A stretch of 64,000 nucleotides of DNA from Prosapia bicincta (GCA_036971475.1 JBAIZL010000005.1:167271886-167335885), one strand, 5' to 3'. Shown: positions 35,496 to 48,189, numbered from the stretch's first letter. The notes: generated by a model from the letters alone, not told the origin. Numbers and translations are program-made.

Positions 35496-38400
35496 CTAAT
35501 GAACAAATTGTATTAATGACAAAATACACCATTATAGAAATCACTGTAAAAGATATCTATCTGTATGAGCTACTGGATCATTTTGAATAATTAATATTGA
35601 CCCTTCAAGCACGATGTCCCAGCTAAGTTCGTAAGTACATGACCACGCAGTGTGGTGTCCTACAGAAATGATCATTGCTCTTTTTTGAAATTATTTGTTA
35701 TTAAAGACTAAGAAATTCAGATCTTTCCTATGATCTCATACACTTGTCTGACAGATTATTTTTTGTTCATAAGTCTGATGTATAACTTTAAGATACTGTA
35801 ATTTTAGTTCAGCTTAATAAAATTTTCAAGTGGCATTTAAATAAATAATTAACACTATTTAAATACCAGCTTGAAGGGTTAATTATTATTCATTAAAAAT
35901 TTTTTACTAAGATTTCATTATATAAGGGGATATATTTTAATTACTTATATTTATTTTAACAAACTTCAAAGAATGATTATTTTTAACCCCTGATAGGCCA
36001 GAAATAAAAGACCTAAGAATAAAAACAACTTTTTATTACTAACACTTAAGAACTCTTATGGCACTTTGCAACATAAAGACCCTGACAAATGAGATATTTG
36101 TCCCACAGCTTTCCAAAACCCTCCTCATAAAATGTTGCTGTCAAAGAATTTAAAATTGAAATTTTTGTAAAGCTCATTGTTAGTTGGAAGCTTTACCTAC
36201 CTAGCTCCTTCTTTAGTTCAGAGAATAGATGGAAGTAAATTGGCATTGGTTGGGACTACATAGACGGTGACTGAACATTATCCAATGTTCCACTGAAATT
36301 ACTAAAGCTGTTGGATTACTTAAGCACTTTGAGGGTTAGCATTGTCATGGATCAGCATAGACTGATATCTTGAACTCAGGCGACAGCATGTGCCATCACC
36401 TCATCACACACCTACCTGCTGTTTGTCTGGGAAAAGAGAAGATATGCTGGAATTGCTCTGTACCATGACAACACTTATTCTTAAAGATTATGCAAAAAAA
36501 CAGCTCTTTGAGTATTTTTTTTTACTTCCCTTATATTTCTAAACTAAAGACATGTGATTTTCACTATCCTTGAACTGAAGAAATAGTTAAAAAGGCATTT
36601 CTTCCAAATCAATGATGAGCTTCAAGAAATGAAAATACTAATTTAAATTCAACAGGTGCAACATTTTATAAAGACTGTATTGGAAGCATCCCCACAAATA
36701 TGGCAAATACCTCATTTGTTAATGTGATTATGTTGACAAGTAGACACAAATGTAGTTACGTTTTAGTTACAAAATAGTTATTATATTCACTAGACTTTTA
36801 TTTATTTTCTTACATATAACACAGTTAAATATTTAACTATAACCTGTTCTAGGTATTCACCTAAAATGTAAAATAACTACACTCTAAACAGTCATAATTT
36901 AAAAGAATAATTTATACTAATTTTTTCTTTCATGTTTTTTTGTTATAAATCTACTGCAAGAAGCATAATTGTCTATAACTAAATACCTAATCTACCCATA
37001 AAACTTAACCTAATTGTTTATCCTATCCATAAAATTTTAACAAACCTTTTAGAATGAAACTATAATCTATTGTCATATATAAAATATGACATATTCTTAT
37101 ATAAAATCTACAAATTTTAGAATACTTAAAAATTGCAGTTAATTATTTGACATGAATAAAATAACTTATACAAGAATAGAGCCCACTGAATGCAGTTGAT
37201 TAGATTCAATCATTGGCTTTCAAACCTCAGCACTTCCCTCGGTAAAGCGGCGTGTGCATAAGGAAACAAAATTTCAAAATCTAGAACTTGCTTTATTTAC
37301 TCGACATTAAGGTCTGATATTTTCAAAAAAATGTTTGTACAATAAATTTTAATTTTGTACATGTTTTCAGGGAAACTTCCAAAGTCTGTCTCTCAAATAA
37401 AAAATTGTTGTTTAGCAGAGAAAACCTTTAAAACCATTTAACAGTTAAAAAATAATGAGCTAACATTTTAAATAAAAAATCCAATCCTAGAAAAGACCTT
37501 ACAAGATAAGCACAAAAACATTTCTGCTTGAAAACTTATTTTCAGCCAACTTTTGATAAAAAAATACTTTAAAATTAATTCAGCACCCTCAAAAACATGA
37601 AAATTAGTTACTCTCTACAAAAGATATATAATGACAAATTGCTGTAGAGAAATAAGCACTATGTAGAAAGTTCTGGTTGGTGGAAATTATCTAAAACATA
37701 GTAGAAGAAATAATAGACTGCTAGAAAAAGTACTTATGATACTCAACGAGTCCATGTAAAGCCCAACAGTGCTACAATAACACAAGATCTTACTGATACT
37801 TGTTGCTTTTGATTGTATTAACCAACCTATATTGATATCTTGAATGGTATTGAATGCTACCATAACGATTGGTAGAGATGAATGACAAGGTTTTTAAAGG
37901 CAGGTTTTCTTTCAATATTTTCAGTGTATGCAGACTTTGCAAAAGACCAACAAATGACAGACACGCTTAAATATAACACATCATCCCCCCCTCTTCAAAA
38001 TGAGCCACCTAATTACCATCAACCCACTGGGATCTGGCACAGATAATTTATAAGAGACATCAAGAGATTAGAGCTTTTGGGCTGGAAACTCTCTAAAAAG
38101 AAGAAACTGATTTTAGATTAAATTTATATTGAACTAAGAAGTACCAATGGTCACCAAGAAAAAAATTAGCACGCCAAAACTAGAACATTACTAATGAATA
38201 ATAAACTCAAATTTTAAAAAAATAAATAAATAAAATACAATAACAAAGGAAATGTATTCACCAATATTTAGGGACAATGCCTCAAACAAGACTATTCAAA
38301 AACTCCAAAAAAATAACATGAGGCGTAGTATTTAAAATAAAAAACAAACTTAAGTACAACATAACAAAAACATAAAAGAGACCGTAAAAACATTAAGCAC

Positions 38401-41400
38401 ACACAAAATAAATTATATGAATTCTAAATAACTTTTATTCACTGAACATGCTAGATCCAGTTTCGACAAAGAACAAATTCACTAAAAAACTACTCAAGCT
38501 TTTAGTACTCATATAATAACATGAACGGTGCCCCAATTACAGAAACATTAAACTAAAAATTTTTGAAGATGATTGTTTTGCAAGAGAAATCTACATTTGG
38601 GATTTAACTAAACAAAACATTATTTGTAGTTAACGATTACTGGCATGACAATTTTCTTATCAATTATTTTCTGCAAAGTTTATACTGACTAGACATATCC
38701 ACCATCAATAGTGAGTGTTAAATGTTTAGTCTGTTTGACCCTTGTTAATGTGTTACCATCATGCTTCAGAAAAGCAAGTTCAACACATTTCTTTTGTCTC
38801 AATCTGTTTTTGCCTCTTGAAACTGTCACTATAAAAAAAGATATTTATGTCTGTCCTAATTCATTCTCAAAAAGAGAAGATAAACAATTAGGATTCCTAT
38901 TACTATCTTGGTGGGTTATTTTAACCTACTTATCACCTGACAATTCAAGTCAAATTATTAGTGTAACCTTTACTTAGTTGTTAGTTTGTGTATCATAATG
39001 ATAAACTTTAGATAGTTGGAATTAGAGTAAAGATATTGAGTAGTAAGAGTGAATTTAGTAAAATTGACAGTTACAATGACAGTAAATTATTTTAGTTTTT
39101 TTTTGCAAATGTAAACTGAACAATTATTTGTATGAATTTTGGGGAGCCTACAATCAACCCCTAGGAGCAGTAAATAAAAATTTATTATTTCATTTATTTA
39201 TTTTACACATTTATTATTATTATTTATTAATTTTCATATTTTAATTCATAATTATTTGTCTTTACTAATGATGATTACCAATAATCAATAAAAAAAATAA
39301 TAAACTAGTCAAATATAATTCAGTTTCAGCAAGCACTGAATTTGGAACATACCCACTGGTTTGCTCAGAACGCAAATCATTTAATCTACAATGAGTAAAG
39401 AGGTTTAATTTATTTAATAAGAAGTTTGCAACAGTCTTTTTAGGTTATTATCAACCCAGAAATTCTTCATATCCATAAAAAAGAAACCTTTTTTCAACAC
39501 ATGAAGATATAAAAAAATTACAAACATTTTTACGCAAAATAAATCAACTCAATAGAAAATCATATACATTGTTACAGCAAATTATTAAAAACCGGCCTTC
39601 AAAACTTTTTCCAATTATGTCTACAATATATTCTAGTTGGTGGTTCACCCAGTGAATGATGATGATCATCATTATGATTGCTCAACTAAATTTGTGTCAC
39701 AGTATAGTTTAAAAAAAAAATTACATTAATAGTTCATGCAAGTCATTTAGATACAACTTCATTTTCCAATTTAACTTTTTAAGATGCATTGGAAAATTAG
39801 TTACAATATTTCACCTGCAGATCAGCTGATTGTTGATGCAAATCAGTTAAATTTGATGGCTCACAGGCAGCAGCAGCTTCATCTTCACTGGACTCCTATG
39901 AAAAACGTGAACATAATAATACAAAATTGGAAACTGTAAGGTATTAGCTTTGATTATGTTGAAAATTGAATTCTCATTACTATACAACTCTTTTTTTGTC
40001 AATTATTTCAACTGGAATAACCTGAGAAAACGCTTTTTAAAATTCAAATCTATATTTAAAAGGTTTTTCAAAATATAAACCCACCATAAGAAAATATGAA
40101 CAGTTTCTTCATTGAACAATCTAAACAGCATTAAATAAAATTAAAATACACAATTATCTTCATGCAAAGTTTGAAAAAAGAATCTAAAATATCTTTCAAA
40201 CAATTTTGTAATGAGTAGAATTTATACGAACACCAAATTAACATATGAAATTAACCTTAGGAAAAGTTACCTTTAAATAATAACCAAACTTAATACAGTA
40301 AGTAATATTGTCTTAAATTGAGAAACAATTCACCAAAATCAGTAATTTCAAGATTAGTAATATTATTCAGTAATAAGAACAATAATAATGTTCAAACAAA
40401 TATTATTTTTTATAAGTCATAAATGGCTGATATTGTGAAAATGTTCTCATCATAATTTACTAAAAATAAATACGAAATTCTACAAATTCACTTGGCAAAA
40501 TACCACTACTTACAGATGTTGTTCAGCCGTGAAGCATCGCACTTGGTCAGTGTATTGTTCAATTGTATAAGTTACTAAATAGGATAATGATCATTTTTGT
40601 GATATGTTAAGGTTATGGACTTTTATATTTGTGTATTTTAGATGTTTTTTGTGGTGTGTTCTTTTTTTCATATTATGTACTCTATCAGAGTGTGTTTGTA
40701 TCCGTTTCTATGCCTTGAGGCTTGCTGTGTTAAGGGATATTGTTAATTGAAAATACAAAGGGGTTTTTCAATTGTATAGAAAGTTCTAAACTCGGAATGG
40801 GAATAATAGATGAACTGACAATAGTAGATTTTAAAAGGGTAAAAAACCAGAGTCTAAAAGTAGCCTTTATCTCCGGAATTCCTAAACTTGTACTTTCCCA
40901 AACTTAATGCGTGCAGAGAACAATGCTAATCAAGATAGGCCAGTATTAGTGAAGAAGATAAAAGCAGGGGATGTGATGGAGGAAAGGCAGGACCTATGAG
41001 TTGGAAAGGAATTGAGTTTTGGCGGTCAAGGAGGAGTCAAGTTTAGGTAGTCGATGAAGGAGTTCGAGGAGACAGAGGAGGATTGCAGTTTTGGTCCGCC
41101 GAAGAGGAATCTGACCCTGGGAGTCAAAGTAGGGGAGAGAATTGAAGAGGAATGCCGTAGATCACGAGGACAATACAGGGGAAGTGTGAGGATCACCCAA
41201 GTTAATCAACACAAATTTAAGTACAAGTTAATCATAATTATTAATTATTTAAATTTTCAATTTTTGTAAATTTAAATTAGAAAGCCAACAAGTAAAATTT
41301 TTGAAACATCCATCATCGTGCCTCAAGATAATACTTTTAACATAGGTTGTGTCTAGGATAAGATTAGATTTAAGACGACTGTTAATTTGTAAAGAGTGTT

Positions 41401-43654
41401 TGTATTATTGCTAAAGATATAACTTGGACCTGGGAGTGTCTCTTACAGGACATTTACATAGTATTTCAACATTTCAGGAGATCAATCATATAGGAAGGCT
41501 CTCCATTGCAACTTCAGATGAATTTCCCCCAATAGAACATATTCCCTCCAGAACATCTCCCCCAATAGTTTTCAATCATTATGCAAAACCAGAGATTGCG
41601 CCCTCACAAGCATGCATGCTCATCATCTATAAGTTTCTTCCTTATGTACTCCATCTCTGTGATCGGCCGATGACTGGCCCAACCCAAACCCTGCCTACTG
41701 TTTATGATACCAGTCATGTAACTCCTTTCAAACTTTACCTGCCACTGAAGAGAACACAGATCCTGCCACAAAACCTGCATCACCTGGATCTCTGGAGGCT
41801 GCTAAAAAGCTACTTCTTGTAACCAAGAACTGCCTATATACTGTACACATACGCTTTAAACCAAAACCAAATTTTCTCTCACTTATGTACAAAAAACATT
41901 AGTATACGAATCCATTGACCCCTTCAGTCCAAGCCACTCGTCAATGCTTTTGTAGCTTCTCTCTTCAAACAATTAACCAGACTCTAAGAAAAAGAGTAAA
42001 CCAGAAGCGGCCAGCTCTACTCGAAGATCCAAGCCTTTCTTGGACGCAAAAGGGGAATGTTGTTCACCCTTTCCAGAAATGATTTGAAGGAACAATTAAT
42101 AGCTGTATGTGGGTCTTGTTCCCCTTGCCATTGGACAAATTTGCCCAAGAATTTGAAGGAAGCCTCTTTCTCAACTGAAAGAATTCTTGCATCCCCCACA
42201 AGTTCATTGTGTTGAACTCAAAATACTGCTCTTTCCCAAGGCACCTGAGTTTTAATTTTCTACACTCTCAGTAAGAAAAATATACTTATGATAACACTGA
42301 CACTACCTCTGAGATGCTAAAAAACCAGAAGTTATAACATTTATAATCCAACAAAAGAAATAAAGTCATCTAATGTCCTAATGCATTGTTTTACTTATTA
42401 CACTTTTGATATTACTTGTGACCAAGAAGTTGGAGACTGAAGAAGTCGTAAGATGAAAACATTTCCTCCAAGTGTAAGTTAACAATTTAAAAACCTTTAG
42501 TTAACAAAAAGTTTAGTCGCAAGTAATATCAAAAGTGTAATAAGTAATTAACAACCAGCTTGTCATAAACAGCAACAAGATTTCGGTATTGTTTTAGATG
42601 AATGTGAACTATAAACTCTGGGTATATCTCACTACTGATAATAATAAATTATAATCCTCCTAAATCAATTTACATGTGATATATTTTAATGTAATATATA
42701 AAATCATTATATATGTATAATACAATATATGAATTTAGTAATCTAGAGATAGACTAGATCAGCTGTTTTTGTTATATTAGTTTCTGTGGATTGTTTCCTA
42801 CTTTGTTGTGAATAAAAAAATGATTAAAGGAGAATGGATAAATATGGAAACAAGTTGTGTTGGTCTGAGATTTTTTAGTTGAAAGCCTAATTAATAAAAA
42901 GTATTGCTGTTGTTATTACGATCATTAAATCAACATCAATTAATTACATAGCCTGTTGTATTGTACTGAGATTTGAATTGGAGGTCTAATTAATAAAAAG
43001 AATTAAGGTTAATGATATGTCTTGTTATTATAATCATTTAATCAACATCAATTTGGTAAGTCTAATTCATAAAAAGTGTTCTGGTTAATAAGTCTGTAAT
43101 TCACGATCATTAAATTAACATCACTACTCAAATCATGATGTATATATTACTCTATATTTTCAACCCTAAGGGTTTTGTTCTTAATAACATGTAAGCCAGT
43201 CAAGTTAAATCTACATTGCTAAATGTTTCAAATATTCTGCTAACTATTCATTGAACTCTTCAAATACAAATCAGGTCTATTGGCAGTAAAAGTGGTTAGT
43301 ACATTTATCCATATTTAATATTCTGATAGATAAGATTTTAAAAAATAAGAGTTGAAGGTTAGAAGCACTTGTTGACGTAAATTTATTAAACCGAGTAAAT
43401 CTAATATACCGAGTGAATTTATGTTCAAATTAATATTAGTTGGTAGCATATAAAAATAAGTAAATATATTGCACTTGACATACTTCATCACTTGATAGTC
43501 CATTAAGTGATTGTGATAACAATTCATAACCTGCTGGCCCATGGCCAATTGACTCATCATCACTTCCCTCATCATCTTCTGCAACAACCTGTGATGGAGC
43601 TGATAGTCTGTCTACATAATCTTGAGGAGGTTCTGGAAACCACTCACAAACCAT
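35268..43654 (-). CDS. MEA1: MEA1 (male-enhanced antigen 1) homologue, three coding exons
   Basis: Exons 43654-43484, 39895-39815 and 35495-35268 join in phase 0 at GT/AG borders to give 159 residues (vertebrate MEA1 is roughly 175-185). Hallmarks: an acidic N-terminal half, GPAGYELLSQ (vertebrate GPAGY-PLNQ), an ESSEDE acidic block, and a C-terminal block VRAAMAGFTLPPSAIPSWA with SQW (vertebrate MAGVSLP-VPAWA and AQW). The molecular role of MEA1 is poorly known; it was named for high expression in testis. A 3' splice site (ATTTCAG) just before the ATG at 43654 suggests an upstream 5' untranslated exon, not found. An alternative in-frame ATG at 43666 would lie in that splice site. The introns (about 3.6 and 4.3 kb) hold transposon debris. 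Confidence 0.85.
35496..39814 (-). other. MEA1 homologue intron 2
   Basis: Begins GTGAAA and ends TTAG. AT-rich; contains a mariner-type relic at about 35985-36480. Otherwise no feature recognised on either strand. Confidence 0.7.
35985..36480 (-). pseudogene. Tc1/mariner transposase C-terminal relic in MEA1 intron
   Basis: Minus-strand fragments resemble a mariner C-terminus: HDNANPQSA and VIQQL (near 36350-36300), FHLFSELKKELG (near 36235-36195), LNSLTATFYEEGFGKLW (near 36155-36100). Multiple stops and frameshifts. The order of fragments is right for the family, which supports the call despite heavy decay. Confidence 0.6.
39815..39895 (-). CDS. MEA1: MEA1 homologue, middle coding exon
   Basis: Exactly 27 codons (ESSEDEAAAACEPSNL...SADLQ), with acceptor TTTTTCATAG and donor CAG/GTGAAA. 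Phase 0 on both sides, so skipping it would keep the frame. Confidence 0.85.
40494..40570 (-). repeat. Family F PLE-type end fragment
   Basis: On the minus strand it contains CACTGACCAAGTGCGATGC and TAAGTAGTGGTATTTTGCC, matching repeats at 45813, 48237-48400, 56080-56170 and 63466-63750. Confidence 0.5.
42391..42690 (+). repeat. Hammerhead-bearing dispersed repeat, copy 1
   Basis: The sequence from 42437 on closely matches 56897-57110, which follows a PLE coding fragment, so this is a detached PLE 3' end. A ~32-base inverted repeat (42391-42422 with 42515-42547) flanks the ribozyme. It lies in intron 1 of the MEA1 homologue, on the opposite strand. Confidence 0.75.
42432..42469 (+). ncRNA. 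Hammerhead ribozyme, minimal stem III
   Basis: Core CUGAAGA at 42437-42443, an extra A. Stem II is GUC (42445-42447) with GAU (42452-42454) around GUAA, then GAAA at 42455-42458. Stem I GGAG (42432-42435) can pair with CUCC (42466-42469), with one mismatch next to the core. The G-U closing pair of stem II is weaker than in the copy at 56893. Confidence 0.65.
43484..43654 (-). CDS. MEA1: MEA1 homologue, first coding exon
   Basis: 57 codons from ATG 43654 (MVCEWFPEPPQDYVDRLSAP) through DDEGSDDES and GPAGYELLSQ to donor GAA/GTATGT. The acceptor ATTTCAG lies two bases before the ATG. Confidence 0.82.
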
Positions 43655-43699
43655 TGCTGAAATCATGTATTAAAAAATATGCTTTACAAACAAAACAGT

Positions 43700-44640
43700 A
43701 ATTATATTATTTTAGTTCCCTTTCAACTTAAGCTAGAAATGTGTTTCATATTACACTAAACATTTACAGATATACTGATACATCACACTTGCCTATGCAC
43801 ATTTGTTTAGCGAATAAACAAAGAGTAAGAGTAAATAGTATTTATTATTTTAAATAATATAGAAAATGATATATCAATTTTAAAAAATTATCAGCTCAAT
43901 AGAAAATGGTAAAAGTAATAAAACTTGGTGTGATAAACAGAAAATTAAAAAATTTTTAAGTAACAAAATAACCTTAAACATACCAAGCAACTATATAAAC
44001 AAGTTTTCCTCTCCATTTTTTACTGATTAAAAGCCATGTTATGTGTTCAAGGAAATATAAGAAACACTATTACTCCTCAACAACACAAAAAAGAAAATAT
44101 TCTATCATTTCTTACTGGATTTTACTTAGTAAATTGGTGTTATTTTTGCAATTTTTCCATTTTTTTGTGTCAGTGAAAAAAAACAGTAGAATTGTATTAT
44201 TATTTAGTTTTATTTTTTTTCATATTCGTAAGGACTTCTACTTAATCTGGTAAATTTTGATTACAATTTCATTTCCCTTACTTACTTTTAACTAATTTTT
44301 GTTGTCACTGATATTAGAAAGTAATTTTTTTTTTAATTGCTATTTCATATACATACTGTGGCAGAAAGTTTTCCACTGTACTCAGCCCTTATGTTGACTG
44401 ACTGAAAACATATTAATTGACCACACACATTTTGAAGCCAACACCCTGTTCCATTACATAGCACACAACAAATTTAACCCACCCTCTCTACACTTATTAA
44501 TCTCATCCCGACAACCTTTGTACTGAGTGTGATGCACTCAGTAGAAACCCCCAGTAGAAACCCCAGTAGAGGGGTTCGTAAAAGGAACGATTGTTTTAAA
44601 ACCCGTCAGCAAATAAACCCTTATGTATTCACTTAGTTAA
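43700..44640. other. AT-rich non-coding stretch upstream of MEA1 homologue
   Basis: No promoter or exon could be identified. A small tandem repeat of CCCAGTAGAAACC occurs at 44545-44575. Confidence 0.5.
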
Positions 44641-44686
44641 GTATCATTTAATTACAATTTATTACAATCTGTCTAGCAACAAGAAG

Positions 44687-44890
44687 GTGGACTGTGCAAT
44701 GACCATGACATGCAGAGCCATGCTAAATGGCCTCTTCCACCAGGAGTTGAACAACATTTTACAGTGGATACCAAGCCACGATGACATTTTCCGAAATGGA
44801 CTGACAAACTTGCCAATCAGGGAACACATCTGCCTCATTCAGAGGAATTTAATACCCTGGACATTTCAAAATTTCCTGTCAAAATTGTAG
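44687..44890 (+). pseudogene. Possible RNase H fragment of a non-LTR element
   Basis: LQWIPSHDDIFRNGLTNL resembles the C-terminal RNase H motif WIPSH..I.GNE.AD.L of non-LTR retrotransposons. The segment is also less AT-rich than its surroundings. It is short and lacks the other RNase H motifs. Confidence 0.4.
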
Positions 44891-45015
44891 TTGATAAGTG
44901 GCTCAGTATCGTAAGGAAATATCTGCTGAGAAGATGTGAAAGAGCTTTTGTGAGGATTAGCTAAATGCTATTATCTTCTTCATTAAAAGAGGTCATGATT
45001 ATCTAGCAGCACGCT

Positions 45016-45738
45016 AGATAAAACCTAACCTCAACACAACACTGCAACCTGAACACAAAAATAATAAAAATACAAAAATCAACCTAAAATATAAATACAC
45101 CGATAACAAAATAGAAAAACTAACAAATATATAAAACAAAGAATACTACACTCCAACATACAAACCAAACAACAAAATAATAAAATATCTTAATAACACA
45201 AACCACAAAACAAATACAGAAAAACATAACCTATCAGGAGTTTACAAAATTACATGTAACGACTGCAATGCATTATACATAGGGAAAACGACCAGATCAT
45301 TTAAAATAAGATTTGAAGAACATTACAGAGCATTCAAAAATAAAAATACAAAAGTATCAAATGTTGCAGCACACCTAATATCACATAAACATGAAATAAC
45401 AAACTACGAAAATAACTTAACCATACTTTAAATAAATAATAATCCAATAGAATTAAACTCACTAGAAAAATACCACATTTATAAAAACACACACAACAAT
45501 TTAATGAACCTACCGACCTCATATACAGAAGATATACTATATAAAAACATTTTACACGCAGATAAAAAAAAAAATGCGTGTAACGTCAACAAATACCAAC
45601 ATCACGGACCAAACATCTACACCAGAAAAATAGAGTGATTCGACAATGGTCGAGTGACCAAAAGGTGCCTCATCATAACAGGGAAAAACTGTTGCACTTA
45701 GTGGTAGATAAAAATATTTACAATAGTAACTTATCAAC

Positions 45739-45741
<3 letters not shown>
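45016..45741 (+). pseudogene. Family C PLE, copy C1, 5'-truncated GIY-YIG part
   Basis: Starts in the linker (KPNLNTTLQPEH-like) and contains GVYKITCNDCNALYIGK (near 45238), HYRAFKNKN and the 3' end, stopping on (TA)n at 45742. A stop lies in ENNLTIL* (near 45428), and the hairpin motif reads CAAAA instead of CGAAA (45641-45668). Confidence 0.87.

Positions 45742-45812
<71 letters not shown>
45742..45812. repeat. (TA)n at the 3' end of copy C1
   Basis: About 35 TA units. Confidence 0.97.
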
Positions 45813-45815
<3 letters not shown>

Positions 45816-45889
45816 GTTTTTCTGCCAATTGATATCAATAAAAATAATTGTAATTTTATATTATTAGTAGCTGTAAATAAAAATAAAAG
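45813..45889 (+). repeat. Left arm of family F foldback split by copy C2
   Basis: Reverse complement of 48237-48317 with few mismatches (GTGGTTTTTCTGCCAATTGA start). The same sequence occurs at 56133-56165. Confidence 0.85.
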
Positions 45890-45900
45890 ATATATATATA

Positions 45901-48189
45901 GGTTAGGCTATTTTGTTGATGCAATTCCGAAAATTTATCAAAACAACATAACCTAAAAAATAGCCTAGAACCAATCCACACATCAAAACAACAACATAAC
46001 CTAAAAAATAGCCTAGAACCAACCCACACCTCTAACAACAATAAATTCATAAACTTAACTAAAACACAATTTACTGAAAAAGAAAAAATAATAATATCAA
46101 ATTCCTTCAAATATAACCTACCTAACTTCAACAAAAAACAAATAATAAAAAACCTAATAGTTGACACAGAATCTAACATCCACAAAATTACCCACCAAAA
46201 TACTGAACACATAAGAAACAATATTAATAATAAAATTAACCTAATAAAAATGGAAAAAAACAAAAAAACGGAACAATATATTAATAAAAAAGAAATTATA
46301 AAACTCAGAGAAAAACTAGAAAACAACGACTACTTAATATTAAAATCAGATAAAACAAATACACCAGTAATAATAGAAAATACCAAATACATCGATTCAA
46401 TGACTAACTACATAAAAGAAAATAAATACGAACAAATCCCAGACCCAACTAGCAAATACCTTATTACAATAAAAAACTTAATAGTCACTCACCGAAACAC
46501 CCTAAACTATAACAATAAATTAAAATACCACACAAGACTATACCCGTTCAAACCATGCGCACCAATATTATCAGGGCTACCTAAAATCCACAAACCCAAC
46601 ACACCATTTAGACCACTAATAAATTTCACAACAGCACCATCTTACATAATCGCAAAAATTCTAGACAAAATCATAAGATCTAAAATACATATAAACAACA
46701 CATACAATATAAAAAATGGATACGAATTAATTAATAAAATAAAAACGATAAAAACAAACAGCAACACAAAAATAATAAGTTATGACATAACTAACATGTA
46801 CCCTAGTATCCCAATAGAAGAAACCATAGAAATAATAAAAAACAAACTGATACACAATAACGAAAAAAGAAACATAATAGATAGTATCATTACGCTAACC
46901 AAATACATATGTAACCAAAATTACTTCCAATTTAACAATAAATATTATAAACAAACAACTGGACTCCCCATGGGTTCACCCATATCATCTGTCATGTCAG
47001 AAATATATTTACAACACTTTGAAAAAATAATAATTAAACCTATAATAAACACACACAATATCTCACTATGGACAAGGTATGTAGACGATATACTTGTAAT
47101 ATACCAACCTACCATTCACAACGAACACATCATAATATTAAACAAACTAAATACATACAACGAAAACATACAATTCACCGTTGAAACAGAAACAAATAGA
47201 ACAATCAACTTCCTCGACATCACTTTAAATATAAATGATAATAAAATAGAAACTACAGTATACAGGAAACCTACTTCCAACAACACCACAATACACTACA
47301 AATCTAACCACCCCTGGACACACAAAATTAACACTTACAGTAACATGATAAATAAAGCAATAAAATACACACAGGATAACAAACAAAAATTAAATGAAGA
47401 ATTAGATAACATTACAAAAATAGCAATAGAAAATGGATACAACAAACACATTATAAAAAATATATACAATAAATTCACAAAAAAACCTAACCTCAACACA
47501 ACACTACAACCGGAACACGAAAATAATGAAAATAAAAAAATCTACCTAAAATATAAATATACCAATAACAAAATAGAATAAATAACAAATATATACAACA
47601 AAGAATACTACACTCCAACTTACAAACCAAACAACAAAATAATAAAATATCTTAATAACACAAACCACAAAACAAATTCAGAAAAACATAACCTATCAGG
47701 AATTTACAAAATCACATGCAACAACTGTAACGCTTTTTACATAGGAAAAACAACCAGAACATTTAAAATAAGATTTGAAGAACATTATAGAGCATTCAAA
47801 AACAAAAATTCTAAAGTATCAAATGTTGCAGCACACCTAATATCCCATAAACACGAAATAACAAATTACGAAAATAACCTAACCATACTTGAAATAAATA
47901 ACAACCCAATAGAACTAAACTCACTAGAAAAATACCACATTTATAAAAACATACACAACAATTTAATGAATCTACAAACAACATATACAGAAGACATACT
48001 ATATAGAAACATCATACACACAGATCAAGAAAAAGTGCGCGTAACGTCAACAAACACCTATATCACAGACCGAACATCTACAACAGAAAAACATACAATG
48101 GTCAATTGACCGAAAGATGCCTCATCACTCAAGGTAAAATTATTGCACTTAATGGTGGATAAAATTACTTACAATAGTAATATATTAAC

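Larger units (their letters stand above)
39896..43483 (-). other. MEA1 homologue intron 1
   Basis: Donor GAA/GTATGT. Contains a family F PLE-type fragment (40494-40570), a GC-richer purine-rich stretch of unknown origin (about 40960-41200), an unexplained low-AT segment at 41400-42250, and a hammerhead-bearing repeat (42391-42690). Confidence 0.7.

Noticed and set aside
41054..41269. 71-codon Glu/Arg-rich frame in MEA1 intron 1
   Set aside because: It arises from a purine-rich stretch; no homologue recognised and no exon borders that fit.
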